In this document: positions 1 to 7,189 of the stretch, piece after piece
Layout: each line of letters begins with the position of its first letter
Numbering within the stretch: the stretch's first letter is position 1
Assembly (NCBI GenBank): GCA_903873045.1
Contig: CAIQND010000389.1
Coordinates: 1 to 13,457 of the forward strand
From: an uncultured Methylococcaceae bacterium
GTDB lineage: Bacteria > Pseudomonadota > Gammaproteobacteria > Methylococcales > Methylomonadaceae
DNA length: 13,457 nt
Direction: 5' to 3'
Made by a program: the position numbers and the translations under genes
Notes under the pieces: generated by a model
Told to the model about the DNA's origin: nothing
Database searches by the model: none
Seen by the model: the letters and a program-made list of their open reading frames with translations, nothing else

Positions 1-18
1 ACCTTGCACATGCTTAGC

Positions 19-1416
19 CTAATCTTTCTTGGTTTTTGCTCTTTTCGCTAAACGCACACGTTTTTGTACGCTCCAATCGGTGAGTTTCTTTTTCTGGCCG
101 TGAAAAGGGTTGACCGGTGATTTAAACTCCATACGGATGGGTGTTCCTGATAATTTTAGCTTATCGCGAAAATAATTCATCAAATAACGTTTGTATGAAA
201 TGGGCAGTGCATCGGTTTGTACGCCATGAACCACCACAACCGGGGGATTTCGTCCGCCCTGATGGGCATATTTTAGCTTGATACGACGGGTATTGATGAT
301 CGGTGGCTGATGGGCATCAGTTGCTTCTTTCAGAATACGGGTCAACACCGGCGTTGACATATCAATCATCGCGGCGTCATACAATTTGGACACTACATCA
401 AACAGCTTGCCAACACCACTGCCATGTAATGCGGAAATAGGATGTTTTTCGGCAAATTCAATAAACGACAATTTCACATCAAGCTGTCGTTTAATAGTGT
501 CCTTTTGTTCGGTCGTTATGCCGTCCCATTTATTGAGACCAATAATCAGTGCCCTGCCCGCTTCTATCACCAGACCTAATAAATGCGCATCCTGATCAGC
601 GATACCATCGCGTGCATCAATTAAATAAATGACGACATTCGATTTTTCAATCGCTTGCAAGGTTTTAATGACACTGAATTTTTCAATGGTTTCCGAGACT
701 CTGGAGCGCCTGCGCATTCCCGCTGTATCAATCAACGTAAACTGTTTGCCACTGCGCTCAAAAGGAATATAGATACTGTCGCGTGTTGTCCCTGGCTCGT
801 CATAGACAATAACCCGTTCTTCACCCAGCAAGCGATTGACCAACGTTGATTTACCCACATTAGGCCGGCCAACAACAGCAATGGCAATACCTTTGCTGGT
901 ATCTTCATTGCCATCATCAGTATCTGGCGGCAACAGTTGGTTAACCCTGATCAATAACTCGGGAATACCTCTGCCGTGTGAGGCTGCAATCTGTACAGGT
1001 TCACCCAATGCCAGCGAATAAAAGTCGGAAGCGGCTATGGTGGCATCAATACCATCAACTTTGTTGGTGACCAAAAGAATCGGTTTGTCCAACTTTCTCA
1101 AGCTGTCGGCAATCACTTTATCTGAAGCACTCAGGCCTTCGCGAGCATCGACCAAAAACAACACGAGATCGGCTTCTTCCAAAGCGACTTGCACCTGCTT
1201 TCGGGCAAAGCTTTCTATGCCTTCGGCATCATCGGCTATACCGCCGGTATCGACAACCAGGCAGGCACGATCACCGTGCTTGACCCGGCCATACTGGCGG
1301 TCTCTGGTTAGGCCGGGAAAATCCGCCACGAGGGCTTCACGACTCTTGGTTAAATAATTAAATAATGTGGACTTGCCAACATTGGGACGCCCTACCAGGG
1401 CAATTACAGGTAACAT
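19..1416 (-). CDS. der: Ribosome assembly GTPase Der (EngA)
   Basis: Der is a GTPase with two consecutive G domains that acts in maturation of the 50S ribosomal subunit. The 465-residue protein shows a first P-loop GRPNVGKST at about 9-17, DTGG at 56-59 and NKVD at 118-121. A second P-loop GRPNVGKST lies at 183-191, with DTAGMRRR at 230-237 and NKWD at 295-298. A basic KH-like C-terminal domain follows from about 350 to the end, finishing in a lysine/arginine-rich tail. Length is normal for the family. The ATG lies only three bases after the bamB stop, so translation is probably coupled to bamB; no clear Shine-Dalgarno is seen. It is the last gene of the yfgM-bamB-der cluster, a common gammaproteobacterial arrangement. 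The TAG stop is 18 bases from the window edge, so no terminator can be judged. Confidence 0.98.
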   Translation of the reverse strand: MLPVIALVGRPNVGKSTLFNYLTKSREALVADFPGLTRDRQYGRVKHGDRACLVVDTGGIADDAEGIESFARKQVQVALEEADLVLFLVDAREGLSASDKVIADSLRKLDKPILLVTNKVDGIDATIAASDFYSLALGEPVQIAASHGRGIPELLIRVNQLLPPDTDDGNEDTSKGIAIAVVGRPNVGKSTLVNRLLGEERVIVYDEPGTTRDSIYIPFERSGKQFTLIDTAGMRRRSRVSETIEKFSVIKTLQAIEKSNVVIYLIDARDGIADQDAHLLGLVIEAGRALIIGLNKWDGITTEQKDTIKRQLDVKLSFIEFAEKHPISALHGSGVGKLFDVVSKLYDAAMIDMSTPVLTRILKEATDAHQPPIINTRRIKLKYAHQGGRNPPVVVVHGVQTDALPISYKRYLMNYFRDKLKLSGTPIRMEFKSPVNPFHGQKKKLTDWSVQKRVRLAKRAKTKKD

Positions 1417-1419
1417 ATA

Positions 1420-2613
1420 TTAGGGTGACCGGGTTTTTAAAGCGGCAAGAGTGCCGTCTTTTGCATAAATATAAACGGTATTATCTACCACGACAGGCTT
1501 GGCTTCTATTGCACTGTCGGCAATTTTTATACGGGCTAGTTGCCGACCATCAGTCGTAGACAGCCAATGCACGTAACCTTCAAAATCGCCGACCACTACA
1601 TAGTTTTCATAGACAGTCGGAGCGGTTAATTTTCTTTGATGTAAATCTTTTTGTTTCCATAATGAAGCACCACTGCGCTGTTCCAGTTGCCAAACATCAT
1701 CGGTTGTATCTGATAAATACAGATTCCTAAAATCATGGCTTAAGCCGGTATAAGAAGAAATAGCTTCGTTACGCCACAACACATCACCATCCAACTCTGA
1801 CACAGCGGCGGCTCCACCGTGATAACTGGCAATATAAATAATGCCTGACACTTCTATGGGGTCAACGTCAAGATCGACCAATCTTTCAACCTCTGAACGT
1901 CCTTTGGGAATGGCGACACTGGTTTCCCACGCATATTTGCCATCGGCTAAACGCAAGGCCATTAGTTTGCCGTTATCGTAACCCTCAATGACATTATCCC
2001 CAACGATAATAGGGGCACCGATTCCACGCACACTTAAAGCGGGGGCGGTATGTTCATAATTCCATAATTTTACGCCGTTCTTTTCATTGAGGGCAATAAC
2101 CTCGCCATCAGTGGTTCGAACGATCACAATGCCCTTGGCAATAACCGGCACAGAAAGCACTTCACTCGAGACATGCGACTTCCAGAGCAAGTCACCGTTT
2201 TCACTATTCAAGGCAACCACGTCGGCATCACTGGAGCCTAATATCACCGTACCTACACCCAGACCGGGGCCAGCGGAAAAATGCACATCCACCTTTGCTT
2301 CCCAAATCAAGCGTCCTGTACTTAAATCCCTGGCCTGCACCAAACCGTCCCGGTCTGCCGCCAGTATCTTGCCAAAGCCAATGGATGGCACCAACTTTAA
2401 AGATTGCTCGTCCGTGCCTACGCCGACTGATTCATCCCACAGCTTTTCGATTTGTATTTCAGGCGCATACTCAACCAATAAAGCGGGCGGGTCAGAATTG
2501 TCTTCGCCCCCCGAAAAATAATTGGAAATGCCCGAAATAGATTCATCGAGGGTATCAAAGGCAGCACAACCTGCCAATGTTAAGCAACAGCATAAAAGCG
2601 TAATCAGGCGCAT
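1420..2613 (-). CDS. bamB: Outer membrane assembly lipoprotein BamB
   Basis: BamB is a periplasm-facing lipoprotein of the BAM complex, which inserts beta-barrel proteins into the outer membrane. The 397-residue product opens with a lipoprotein signal (MRLITLLCCCLTLAGC) whose lipobox LAGC places the acylated cysteine at residue 16. Ala at the next position fits outer-membrane sorting. The rest carries repeated PQQ-type beta-propeller blades, visible as recurrent aromatic strand ends such as LIWEAKV, LLWKSHV, KLWNYEH, YAWETSV, VLWRNEA and SLWKQKD, each followed by a stretch like GxVxALxxxxG. Its ATG shares one base with the yfgM stop (TAATG), which strongly supports this start and translational coupling. 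Three consecutive cysteines in the signal peptide are slightly unusual but lie in the cleaved part. Family length is about 390 residues, so it looks intact. Confidence 0.97.
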   Translation of the reverse strand: MRLITLLCCCLTLAGCAAFDTLDESISGISNYFSGGEDNSDPPALLVEYAPEIQIEKLWDESVGVGTDEQSLKLVPSIGFGKILAADRDGLVQARDLSTGRLIWEAKVDVHFSAGPGLGVGTVILGSSDADVVALNSENGDLLWKSHVSSEVLSVPVIAKGIVIVRTTDGEVIALNEKNGVKLWNYEHTAPALSVRGIGAPIIVGDNVIEGYDNGKLMALRLADGKYAWETSVAIPKGRSEVERLVDLDVDPIEVSGIIYIASYHGGAAAVSELDGDVLWRNEAISSYTGLSHDFRNLYLSDTTDDVWQLEQRSGASLWKQKDLHQRKLTAPTVYENYVVVGDFEGYVHWLSTTDGRQLARIKIADSAIEAKPVVVDNTVYIYAKDGTLAALKTRSP

Positions 2614-3260
2614 TATTTTTGAACTTCTACTTTTTCAGGTGAGGTCAAATCATCAATTTTAAATTGCAGCAACGGTGACTTATAGCCGTTTTCCAAGGCT
2701 TTTTGATAAGCAGTCCGCGCTTGATCCAAACGATCCAGAGCCACATACAAATCACCCACCAACTCATCATAGTTACCTGAAAAGCTGGATGAGGTTGCAG
2801 GATCAACATCGTTAATTAATTGTAAGCCCTGCTCATATTCGCCACTGGCCAGCATTAAACGAACCAGCCTAATTTTGGCGACGTTGCTTAATTCTTTATC
2901 AGTTCCAGCGGCTATGCCCTTAAGAAGCGTTTGTGCTTTAAGAATATCACCTTGCTGAACTTTTAATTTTGCCAGCAAAAGACTGCTATAGGCTGCATAT
3001 TCTGTTTTGGGATATTCAGACTGTATACGCTCAACCAACTTTTCTGCACTGTCTTTTTTGTCAGCCCCAACCGCCACAATTAATTGGCCGTATAATGCAG
3101 ACGCCTGCTCTGTTTGAGCCTTTTTATGAGCCTGCCAGTAATTCCAGCCCAGAATAATAGCAACCCCCAGAACCAGACCAATAATGGTCGATTGTCCGTT
3201 TTCTTTCCACCATCTTTTTACTGCGTCAAGTTGCTCTTCTTCTGTCTCGTAAATTTCCAC
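2613..3260 (-). CDS. yfgM: YfgM family membrane-anchored TPR-like protein (SecYEG/PpiD partner)
   Basis: This 215-residue protein belongs to the YfgM family (tetratricopeptide-like, often labelled UPF0070). In E. coli YfgM is an inner-membrane protein with a periplasmic domain that associates with PpiD and the SecYEG translocon. An N-terminal acidic cytoplasmic segment (MEIYETEEEQLDAVKRWW) precedes one membrane helix at about 24-43. A helical TPR-like periplasmic domain then fills the rest (for example KAQTLLKGIAAG, YEQGLQLINDV, ARTAYQKALENG). The start codon is GTG; the MEIYE opening matches that of E. coli YfgM, and a purine-rich AAGAGAAAG precedes it, so the start is well supported. It leads the yfgM-bamB-der cluster. 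Unusually, a gap with two foldback repeats separates it from hisS, with the nearer repeat ending fewer than 40 bases from the start codon. Its own promoter must be near or inside those repeats unless hisS transcripts read through. Confidence 0.93.
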   Translation of the reverse strand: MEIYETEEEQLDAVKRWWKENGQSTIIGLVLGVAIILGWNYWQAHKKAQTEQASALYGQLIVAVGADKKDSAEKLVERIQSEYPKTEYAAYSSLLLAKLKVQQGDILKAQTLLKGIAAGTDKELSNVAKIRLVRLMLASGEYEQGLQLINDVDPATSSSFSGNYDELVGDLYVALDRLDQARTAYQKALENGYKSPLLQFKIDDLTSPEKVEVQK

Positions 3261-3297
3261 TTGCTTTCTCTTGTTGGTATTTTAAAAAAATGCTTAC

Positions 3298-3374
3298 AGG
3301 TTGGATTACGCGATAGCCGTAACCCAACACATCGAAGCGGCAAATGTTGGGTTACGCTGGCGCTAACCCAACCT
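3298..3374. repeat. Foldback repeat of two stem-loops (GTTGGGTTA family)
   Basis: This is a 77-base imperfect inverted repeat. The left arm begins AGGTTGGATTACG and the right arm ends CGCTAACCCAACCT. Each arm is itself a hairpin: TTGGATTACG (3301-3310) pairs with CGTAACCCAA (3318-3327) with one mismatch, and GTTGGGTTA (3346-3354) pairs perfectly with TAACCCAAC (3364-3372). The centre is about 15 bases. The form fits a small non-autonomous palindromic element of the REP or MITE kind. Similar GTTGGGTTACGC...TAACCCAACCTACG sequences are, from memory, widespread in bacterial intergenic regions. On the minus strand it is followed by seven Ts (3284-3290 region), but about ten bases lie between stem and T-run, so a terminator role is doubtful. 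Confidence 0.85.
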
Positions 3375-3403
3375 ACGGCTTAATTGCTTTAAGTGTAGTT
3401 GTT

Positions 3404-3485
3404 CACCTCCCCCTTTGAAAAAGGGGGATTGAGGGGATTTATCTAATAAAATCTCCCCTAACCCCTCTTTTTCAAAGAGGGGGAC
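3404..3485. repeat. Nested foldback repeat, CCCCCTTTGAAAAAGGGGG type
   Basis: This 82-base element has a left half containing TCCCCCTTT (3408-3416) paired with AAAGGGGGA (3420-3428) over a three-base loop. The right half contains CCCCTCTTT (3462-3470) paired with AAAGAGGGG (3474-3482), also over three bases. The two halves are also imperfect reverse complements of each other, including GAGGGGATTT (3431-3440) against AAATCTCCCC (3449-3458), around an AT-rich centre. It can therefore form either two short hairpins or one long stem. Such purine/pyrimidine-rich repeats occur in many copies in various genomes (recalled, not checked). It lies 42 bases downstream of the hisS stop and could affect transcript ends or stability. 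Confidence 0.85.
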
Positions 3486-3527
3486 TGAATAATTACGTTT
3501 TAAGTTAATGCTTGTAATTAGGGTAAT

Positions 3528-4799
3528 TCATAACGTTTGCAAAAAAGTAATCGCTTCAACTTGGGACAGTGTTTGCTGTTGCTCTTCCCCGTTGCGCAAC
3601 GATTTAATACTGACTTCGCCACGACTGACTTCATCATCGCCTAAAATAATGGCATAGCCAGCGCCTATTTTATCAGCTTTTTTAAACTGGCTTTTAAAAC
3701 TGCCACCCCCGCAATTAACTTGTAGCTTTAATCCCGGCACTTCATTTCTGATAGTTTCAGCAAAACGCAAACCTTCCCGCTCGGCGGCATCACCGACCCG
3801 GATCATATAAACATCAACGGTTCTTGTTTGCGGGATATTACCCGACACTTCCATTAAAGCCAATAAGCGTTCAATGCCCATGGCAAAACCCACGGCAAAA
3901 TTGGGCTTGCCACCCAACTGTTCAATCAGGCCATCATAACGGCCACCGGCACACACCGTGCCTTGTGAACCCAGTTCGTCGGTCACCCATTCAAACACGG
4001 TTTTGCTGTAATAATCGAGTCCACGCACTAATCGGGTGTTAATTTCGTAACTAATACCCAAGTCATTCAAGGTGGCCGTTAAGGTATTAAAATGTTGCAG
4101 ACTTTCTGCACCCAAATAGGCCATTAATTCCGGTGCATTGGCAACCAGCTGGTGCATGGCCGGATTTTTGGTGTCCAGAATGCGCAAGGGGTTGGTTTCC
4201 AACCGACGCAAACTGTCTTCATCCAACTCCTCCAAATGTGCCTGAAAATAGCTGACCAACGTTTCCCGGTAAACCAGCCGTTCCGCAATAGTGCCCAAAG
4301 AGTTTAGCTGTAGGCGCACCTTATCGCGAATACCCAGCTTTTTCCATAAGCGATCCATTAGCAGAATTAATTCGGCATCAATATCAGGGCCGGACATGCC
4401 ATAGGTCTCAACGCCCAATTGAATAAACTGGCGATAACGTCCCTTTTGTGGGCGTTCATGGCGATACATCGGGCCGTAATACCATAACCGGTGTACCTGA
4501 TTATGTAAGAGTCCATGCTCCAGACAGGCTCTAAGACAACCTGCCGTTCCTTCCGGGCGCAAGGTTAATGAATCGCCGTTACGATCCTCGAAGGTGTACA
4601 TTTCTTTTTCGACGATATCGGTTACTTCACCAATAGAGCGCTTGAAAAGTTCTGTTTTTTCAACAATGGGCAGCCGAATTTCACTATAGCCATAAGCACT
4701 GAGTACGTCTCTTAGCGCTTGTTCTGCGTACTGCCAGAACGGTGTTTGATCAGGAAGCACATCGTGCATCCCGCGAATTGCTTGTATATTGTTTGCCAT
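3528..4799 (-). CDS. hisS: Histidyl-tRNA synthetase
   Basis: HisRS joins histidine to tRNA(His) using ATP; it is a cytoplasmic class II aminoacyl-tRNA synthetase. The 423-residue protein has the N-terminal IRGMHDVLPDQ motif at 8-18, TLRPEGTA at 79-86 and the class II motif 2 region MYRHERPQKGRYRQF at 111-125. The histidine-specific LVRGLDYYSKTVFEW follows at 257-271, then GTVCAGGRYDGL at 280-291, and motif 3 GFAMGIERLL at 304-313. The C-terminal anticodon-binding domain runs from about 325 to the end. Length equals that of E. coli HisRS to within a residue. The ATG follows pilW by 17 bases and has no obvious Shine-Dalgarno. In many gammaproteobacteria rodZ and ispG lie between pilW and hisS; here they are missing. 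Downstream, two foldback repeats separate it from yfgM. Confidence 0.98.
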   Translation of the reverse strand: MANNIQAIRGMHDVLPDQTPFWQYAEQALRDVLSAYGYSEIRLPIVEKTELFKRSIGEVTDIVEKEMYTFEDRNGDSLTLRPEGTAGCLRACLEHGLLHNQVHRLWYYGPMYRHERPQKGRYRQFIQLGVETYGMSGPDIDAELILLMDRLWKKLGIRDKVRLQLNSLGTIAERLVYRETLVSYFQAHLEELDEDSLRRLETNPLRILDTKNPAMHQLVANAPELMAYLGAESLQHFNTLTATLNDLGISYEINTRLVRGLDYYSKTVFEWVTDELGSQGTVCAGGRYDGLIEQLGGKPNFAVGFAMGIERLLALMEVSGNIPQTRTVDVYMIRVGDAAEREGLRFAETIRNEVPGLKLQVNCGGGSFKSQFKKADKIGAGYAIILGDDEVSRGEVSIKSLRNGEEQQQTLSQVEAITFLQTL

Positions 4800-4816
4800 A
4801 AGGATCAGAATAACTG

Positions 4817-5584
4817 TTATTGTAAAACCGGCTTGATTTGTTTTGCTTCATCTGAAAGCGGAAATTTTTCCAATAACAAGTTTTGATATTCTTTTGCCAG
4901 CGCTTGATTACCTAAGGCGCGTTCTGTTTGCATACCAAACCATAACGTGCCGGAGGTATGATCTGCAACACTCAGGTATCGTTGTAAATAGCCTTTTGCC
5001 GCCCAATACTCGCCGCTTAGATAACTCATTTTTTGCATTTCCAGCAATGCCGGCGCGTAAGTGTTGTTAAGTATCAGTGCTTGCTTAAAGTAAGCTTTGG
5101 CACTTTGTTGTTGTTTCATGGCCAACTGGCACCGCCCGGCATTGGTTAAGGCCAACCACTGCCGGTCGTTTAACTGGGTCGAAATCGCCTGAGTCAGTAA
5201 AGCCATGCCTTGTTCATATTCACCACGGTCACACAAAAACCGGCCATAGTTGTTTTGAACACTCCAATCATCCGGCGACACATCCAGTGCATGCTCATAA
5301 TTCTCTTGAGCCAGCTTATAGTCATTTAATTTTTCGTATAAAAAAGCAAAAGCATTATGTACTTGGGAATTATTGGGATCTTTTTCTTGTGCCATCTGTA
5401 AATTTTCTTTGGCTATTTCCAGCTTGCCCAAATCCATGTACCGCACCCCCAGCTGCAAATAAATACTGGCGGAATCATCTCGTTTAGTGTTTTTGTCAAA
5501 CCAGGAGGTGCAAGCCGTTAATGCAACTGCTAAAAACAGGCCGCAAGCCAAGCGAATAAAGACTTGTGTTGCCTCAGGCAGCAC
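4817..5584 (-). CDS. pilW: Type IV pilus biogenesis/stability lipoprotein PilW (PilF)
   Basis: PilW (called PilF in Pseudomonas) is an outer-membrane TPR lipoprotein, the pilotin that helps the PilQ secretin localise and multimerise for type IV pili. The 255-residue product has a lipoprotein signal with lipobox LTAC and acylated cysteine at 25, followed by Thr, consistent with outer-membrane sorting. TPR units run from about residue 39 onwards: SIYLQLGVRYMDLGKLEIAK, then HNAFAFLYEKLNDYKLAQ, then QNNYGRFLCDRGEYEQGM, and at least two weaker ones to about 235. The start is GTG and overlaps the rlmN stop by 11 bases. No better in-frame start leaves a complete signal peptide. Position between rlmN and hisS is the classical one for this gene and supports the call over a generic TPR lipoprotein. 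No other pilus gene lies in the window. Confidence 0.92.
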   Translation of the reverse strand: MLPEATQVFIRLACGLFLAVALTACTSWFDKNTKRDDSASIYLQLGVRYMDLGKLEIAKENLQMAQEKDPNNSQVHNAFAFLYEKLNDYKLAQENYEHALDVSPDDWSVQNNYGRFLCDRGEYEQGMALLTQAISTQLNDRQWLALTNAGRCQLAMKQQQSAKAYFKQALILNNTYAPALLEMQKMSYLSGEYWAAKGYLQRYLSVADHTSGTLWFGMQTERALGNQALAKEYQNLLLEKFPLSDEAKQIKPVLQ

Positions 5585-6686
5585 GTTCCGAACTCACTAC
5601 CTTTAACTTGAGATGCCGGCGACTTTTATCTTCAACCTGTCCAACCAGTTGACCGCACGCCGCATCAATATCTTCGCCGCGCGTCTTTCTGATCGTAGTG
5701 ACTATTCCGGCATCATTTAAAACCGTTTTGAAGCGATTAATGGCTTCTTTGCTTGAGCACCTATAAGCGTTATTGGGAAACGGGTTAAAGGGTATTAAAT
5801 TAAGTTTTGACGGTACTGTTTTTAACAACTTAATGAGTCCGCGAGCATCGTCCATAGAGTCATTAATACCATCAAGCATCACGTATTCAAAGGTAACGGT
5901 ACGCCGTGGTGCAATCTTTGCATTATCCCGGCACGCTTCCATTAACTCCTTTAACGGATATTTTTTGTTAATCGGAACCAGTTCATCCCTTAATTCATCA
6001 GTCACCGCATGTAATGATACCGCAAGACTCACATCACACACTTGCGTCAGGCGATACATGGCCGGCACCACACCTGATGTACTGATCGTTACCCGGCGCT
6101 TGGAAAGCCCAAAAGTAAAATCATCCATCATCAAATTCATGGCGGCAACCACATTATCAAAATTAAGCAAAGGCTCGCCCATGCCCATCATGACCACGTT
6201 GGTGATTTTTTTGGTCGTCCCCAAACGTTTTTGCGCAACAATAACCTGACCAATAATCTCGGCCGTGGTCAAATTACGATTAAACCCTTGTTGAGCCGTA
6301 GAACAAAAAGTACAGGCTAATGCACAACCGATTTGTGACGACACACATAAAGTGCCGCGCCCTTCTTCAGGTATAAAAACCGTCTCGATTCGATTGCCGC
6401 AACTGGTTTGCAAGGCCCATTTACGGGTGCCGTCACTCGCGATTTGTTCAATCACAATCTCGGGAGTGGCCAGGTAGCAATTTTCATTGAGCCAGACACG
6501 CAACGGTTTGCTTAAATTAGTCATCAGGTCGAAATCTTCGACACCTTCCTGATAAATCCATTTAAGCAACTGGGTTGCGCGAAAAGGTTTCTCGCCCAAC
6601 TCAACAAAAAAGGCCGCAAGACCTTTTCTGTCGTAATCGAGCAGATTAAACCGTTTGGACTTAACGGGTTCTTGCACAGATTTCAT
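5574..6686 (-). CDS. rlmN: Dual-specificity rRNA/tRNA adenine-C2 methyltransferase RlmN
   Basis: RlmN is a radical SAM enzyme that methylates C2 of adenosine 2503 in 23S rRNA and A37 in a group of tRNAs. From the chosen ATG it has 370 residues. The [4Fe-4S] motif is C121-x3-C125-x2-C128 (GCALACTFCSTAQ). Cys114 (TLCVSS) and Cys344 (DIDAACGQ) correspond to E. coli Cys118 and the methyl-carrying Cys355. MGMGEPLLN and KRRVTISTSG are also present. The frame stays open further upstream to a GTG at 6782, but that extension lies wholly over ndk coding sequence. Starting at 6686 puts FNLLDYDRKGL near the N-terminus, as in E. coli INLLDLNRQQM. Even so, the start overlaps the end of ndk by 26 bases, and I see no Shine-Dalgarno, so expression is probably coupled to ndk. 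It overlaps pilW at its 3' end. Confidence 0.96.
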   Translation of the reverse strand: MKSVQEPVKSKRFNLLDYDRKGLAAFFVELGEKPFRATQLLKWIYQEGVEDFDLMTNLSKPLRVWLNENCYLATPEIVIEQIASDGTRKWALQTSCGNRIETVFIPEEGRGTLCVSSQIGCALACTFCSTAQQGFNRNLTTAEIIGQVIVAQKRLGTTKKITNVVMMGMGEPLLNFDNVVAAMNLMMDDFTFGLSKRRVTISTSGVVPAMYRLTQVCDVSLAVSLHAVTDELRDELVPINKKYPLKELMEACRDNAKIAPRRTVTFEYVMLDGINDSMDDARGLIKLLKTVPSKLNLIPFNPFPNNAYRCSSKEAINRFKTVLNDAGIVTTIRKTRGEDIDAACGQLVGQVEDKSRRHLKLKVVSSERAA

Positions 6687-7092
6687 TGTCTGAGAAAAAG
6701 AAAGCAATTTCTCTTGCAGCCGTTTCAACCGCATCTGATCCATGCACTGCATTTTCATCAATGCTGGCAGCAAAATCAGCACGAATGGTGCCTGCAGCAG
6801 CTTCTTTAGGGTTGGTAGCGCCCATTATTTCGCGATGTTTAAGGACTGCGTTTTCGCCTTCCAAGACTTGCATGATCACAGGGCCTGAAACCATAAAGGC
6901 AACCAAATCCTTAAAGAAGCCACGCTCACTGTGTTCCGCGTAAAAACCTTCAGCTTGTTCTTGAGTCAGGTGCAGCATTTTTTCAGCAACAATTTTTAAA
7001 TCATTTTTTTCAAAACGACTGTAAATTTCACCGATAACATTTTTTGCAACAGCGTCAGGTTTAATAATTGAGAAAGTGCGTTCTAGTGCCAT
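6661..7092 (-). CDS. ndk: Nucleoside diphosphate kinase
   Basis: Ndk transfers the gamma phosphate of ATP to nucleoside diphosphates through a phosphohistidine intermediate and balances (d)NTP pools in the cytoplasm. The 143-residue protein is full family length. It has the opening ERTFSIIKPDAV, the conserved RGFFKDLVAFMVSGP stretch at 57-71, GATNPKEAAAGTIRADFA at 91-108, and the active-site histidine H117 in ENAVHGSDA. The end EIAFFFSDNEICARTR parallels the E. coli C-terminus, which shows that the last 26 bases really are ndk coding although rlmN begins inside them. A sigma-70-like promoter lies 50-78 bases upstream of the start codon, so ndk probably heads the ndk-rlmN-pilW-hisS unit rather than depending only on secF read-through. 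Confidence 0.98.
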   Translation of the reverse strand: MALERTFSIIKPDAVAKNVIGEIYSRFEKNDLKIVAEKMLHLTQEQAEGFYAEHSERGFFKDLVAFMVSGPVIMQVLEGENAVLKHREIMGATNPKEAAAGTIRADFAASIDENAVHGSDAVETAAREIAFFFSDNEICARTR

Positions 7093-7141
7093 TATGTTTT
7101 AAAACTCCAAAGTAACAGTAAATAAAATATTTGAGTTGCCG

Positions 7142-7170
7142 ATTATACCCGATAAGCGACACATTGTAGA
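7142..7170 (-). promoter_or_regulatory. Predicted sigma-70 promoter of ndk
   Basis: Reading the minus strand, TCTACA (7170-7165; four of six matches to TTGACA) is followed after 17 bases by a perfect TATAAT (7147-7142). Transcription would start near 7135, giving a leader of roughly 43 bases before the ndk ATG. The -35 box overlaps an imperfect hairpin, GTAGATA (7193-7187 on the minus strand) with TATCTAC (7172-7166), which spans the secF stop codon. That hairpin lacks a T-run, so it is not an obvious intrinsic terminator. Confidence 0.65.
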
Positions 7171-7189
7171 TAAACGACCCTGCTTATAT

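Noticed and set aside
3276..3327. Intrinsic terminator of hisS formed by the GTTGGGTTA hairpin and the T-run
   Set aside because: About ten bases separate the stem from the T-run, and the T-run is only about 24 bases from the yfgM start; the structure is not a standard terminator.
5773..6249. A 158-codon open frame antisense to rlmN
   Set aside because: It is a complement of the conserved radical SAM core with no independent features of a gene.
6687..6782. Longer RlmN from an upstream GTG
   Set aside because: The added 32 residues are read across conserved ndk coding sequence and have no counterpart in known RlmN.
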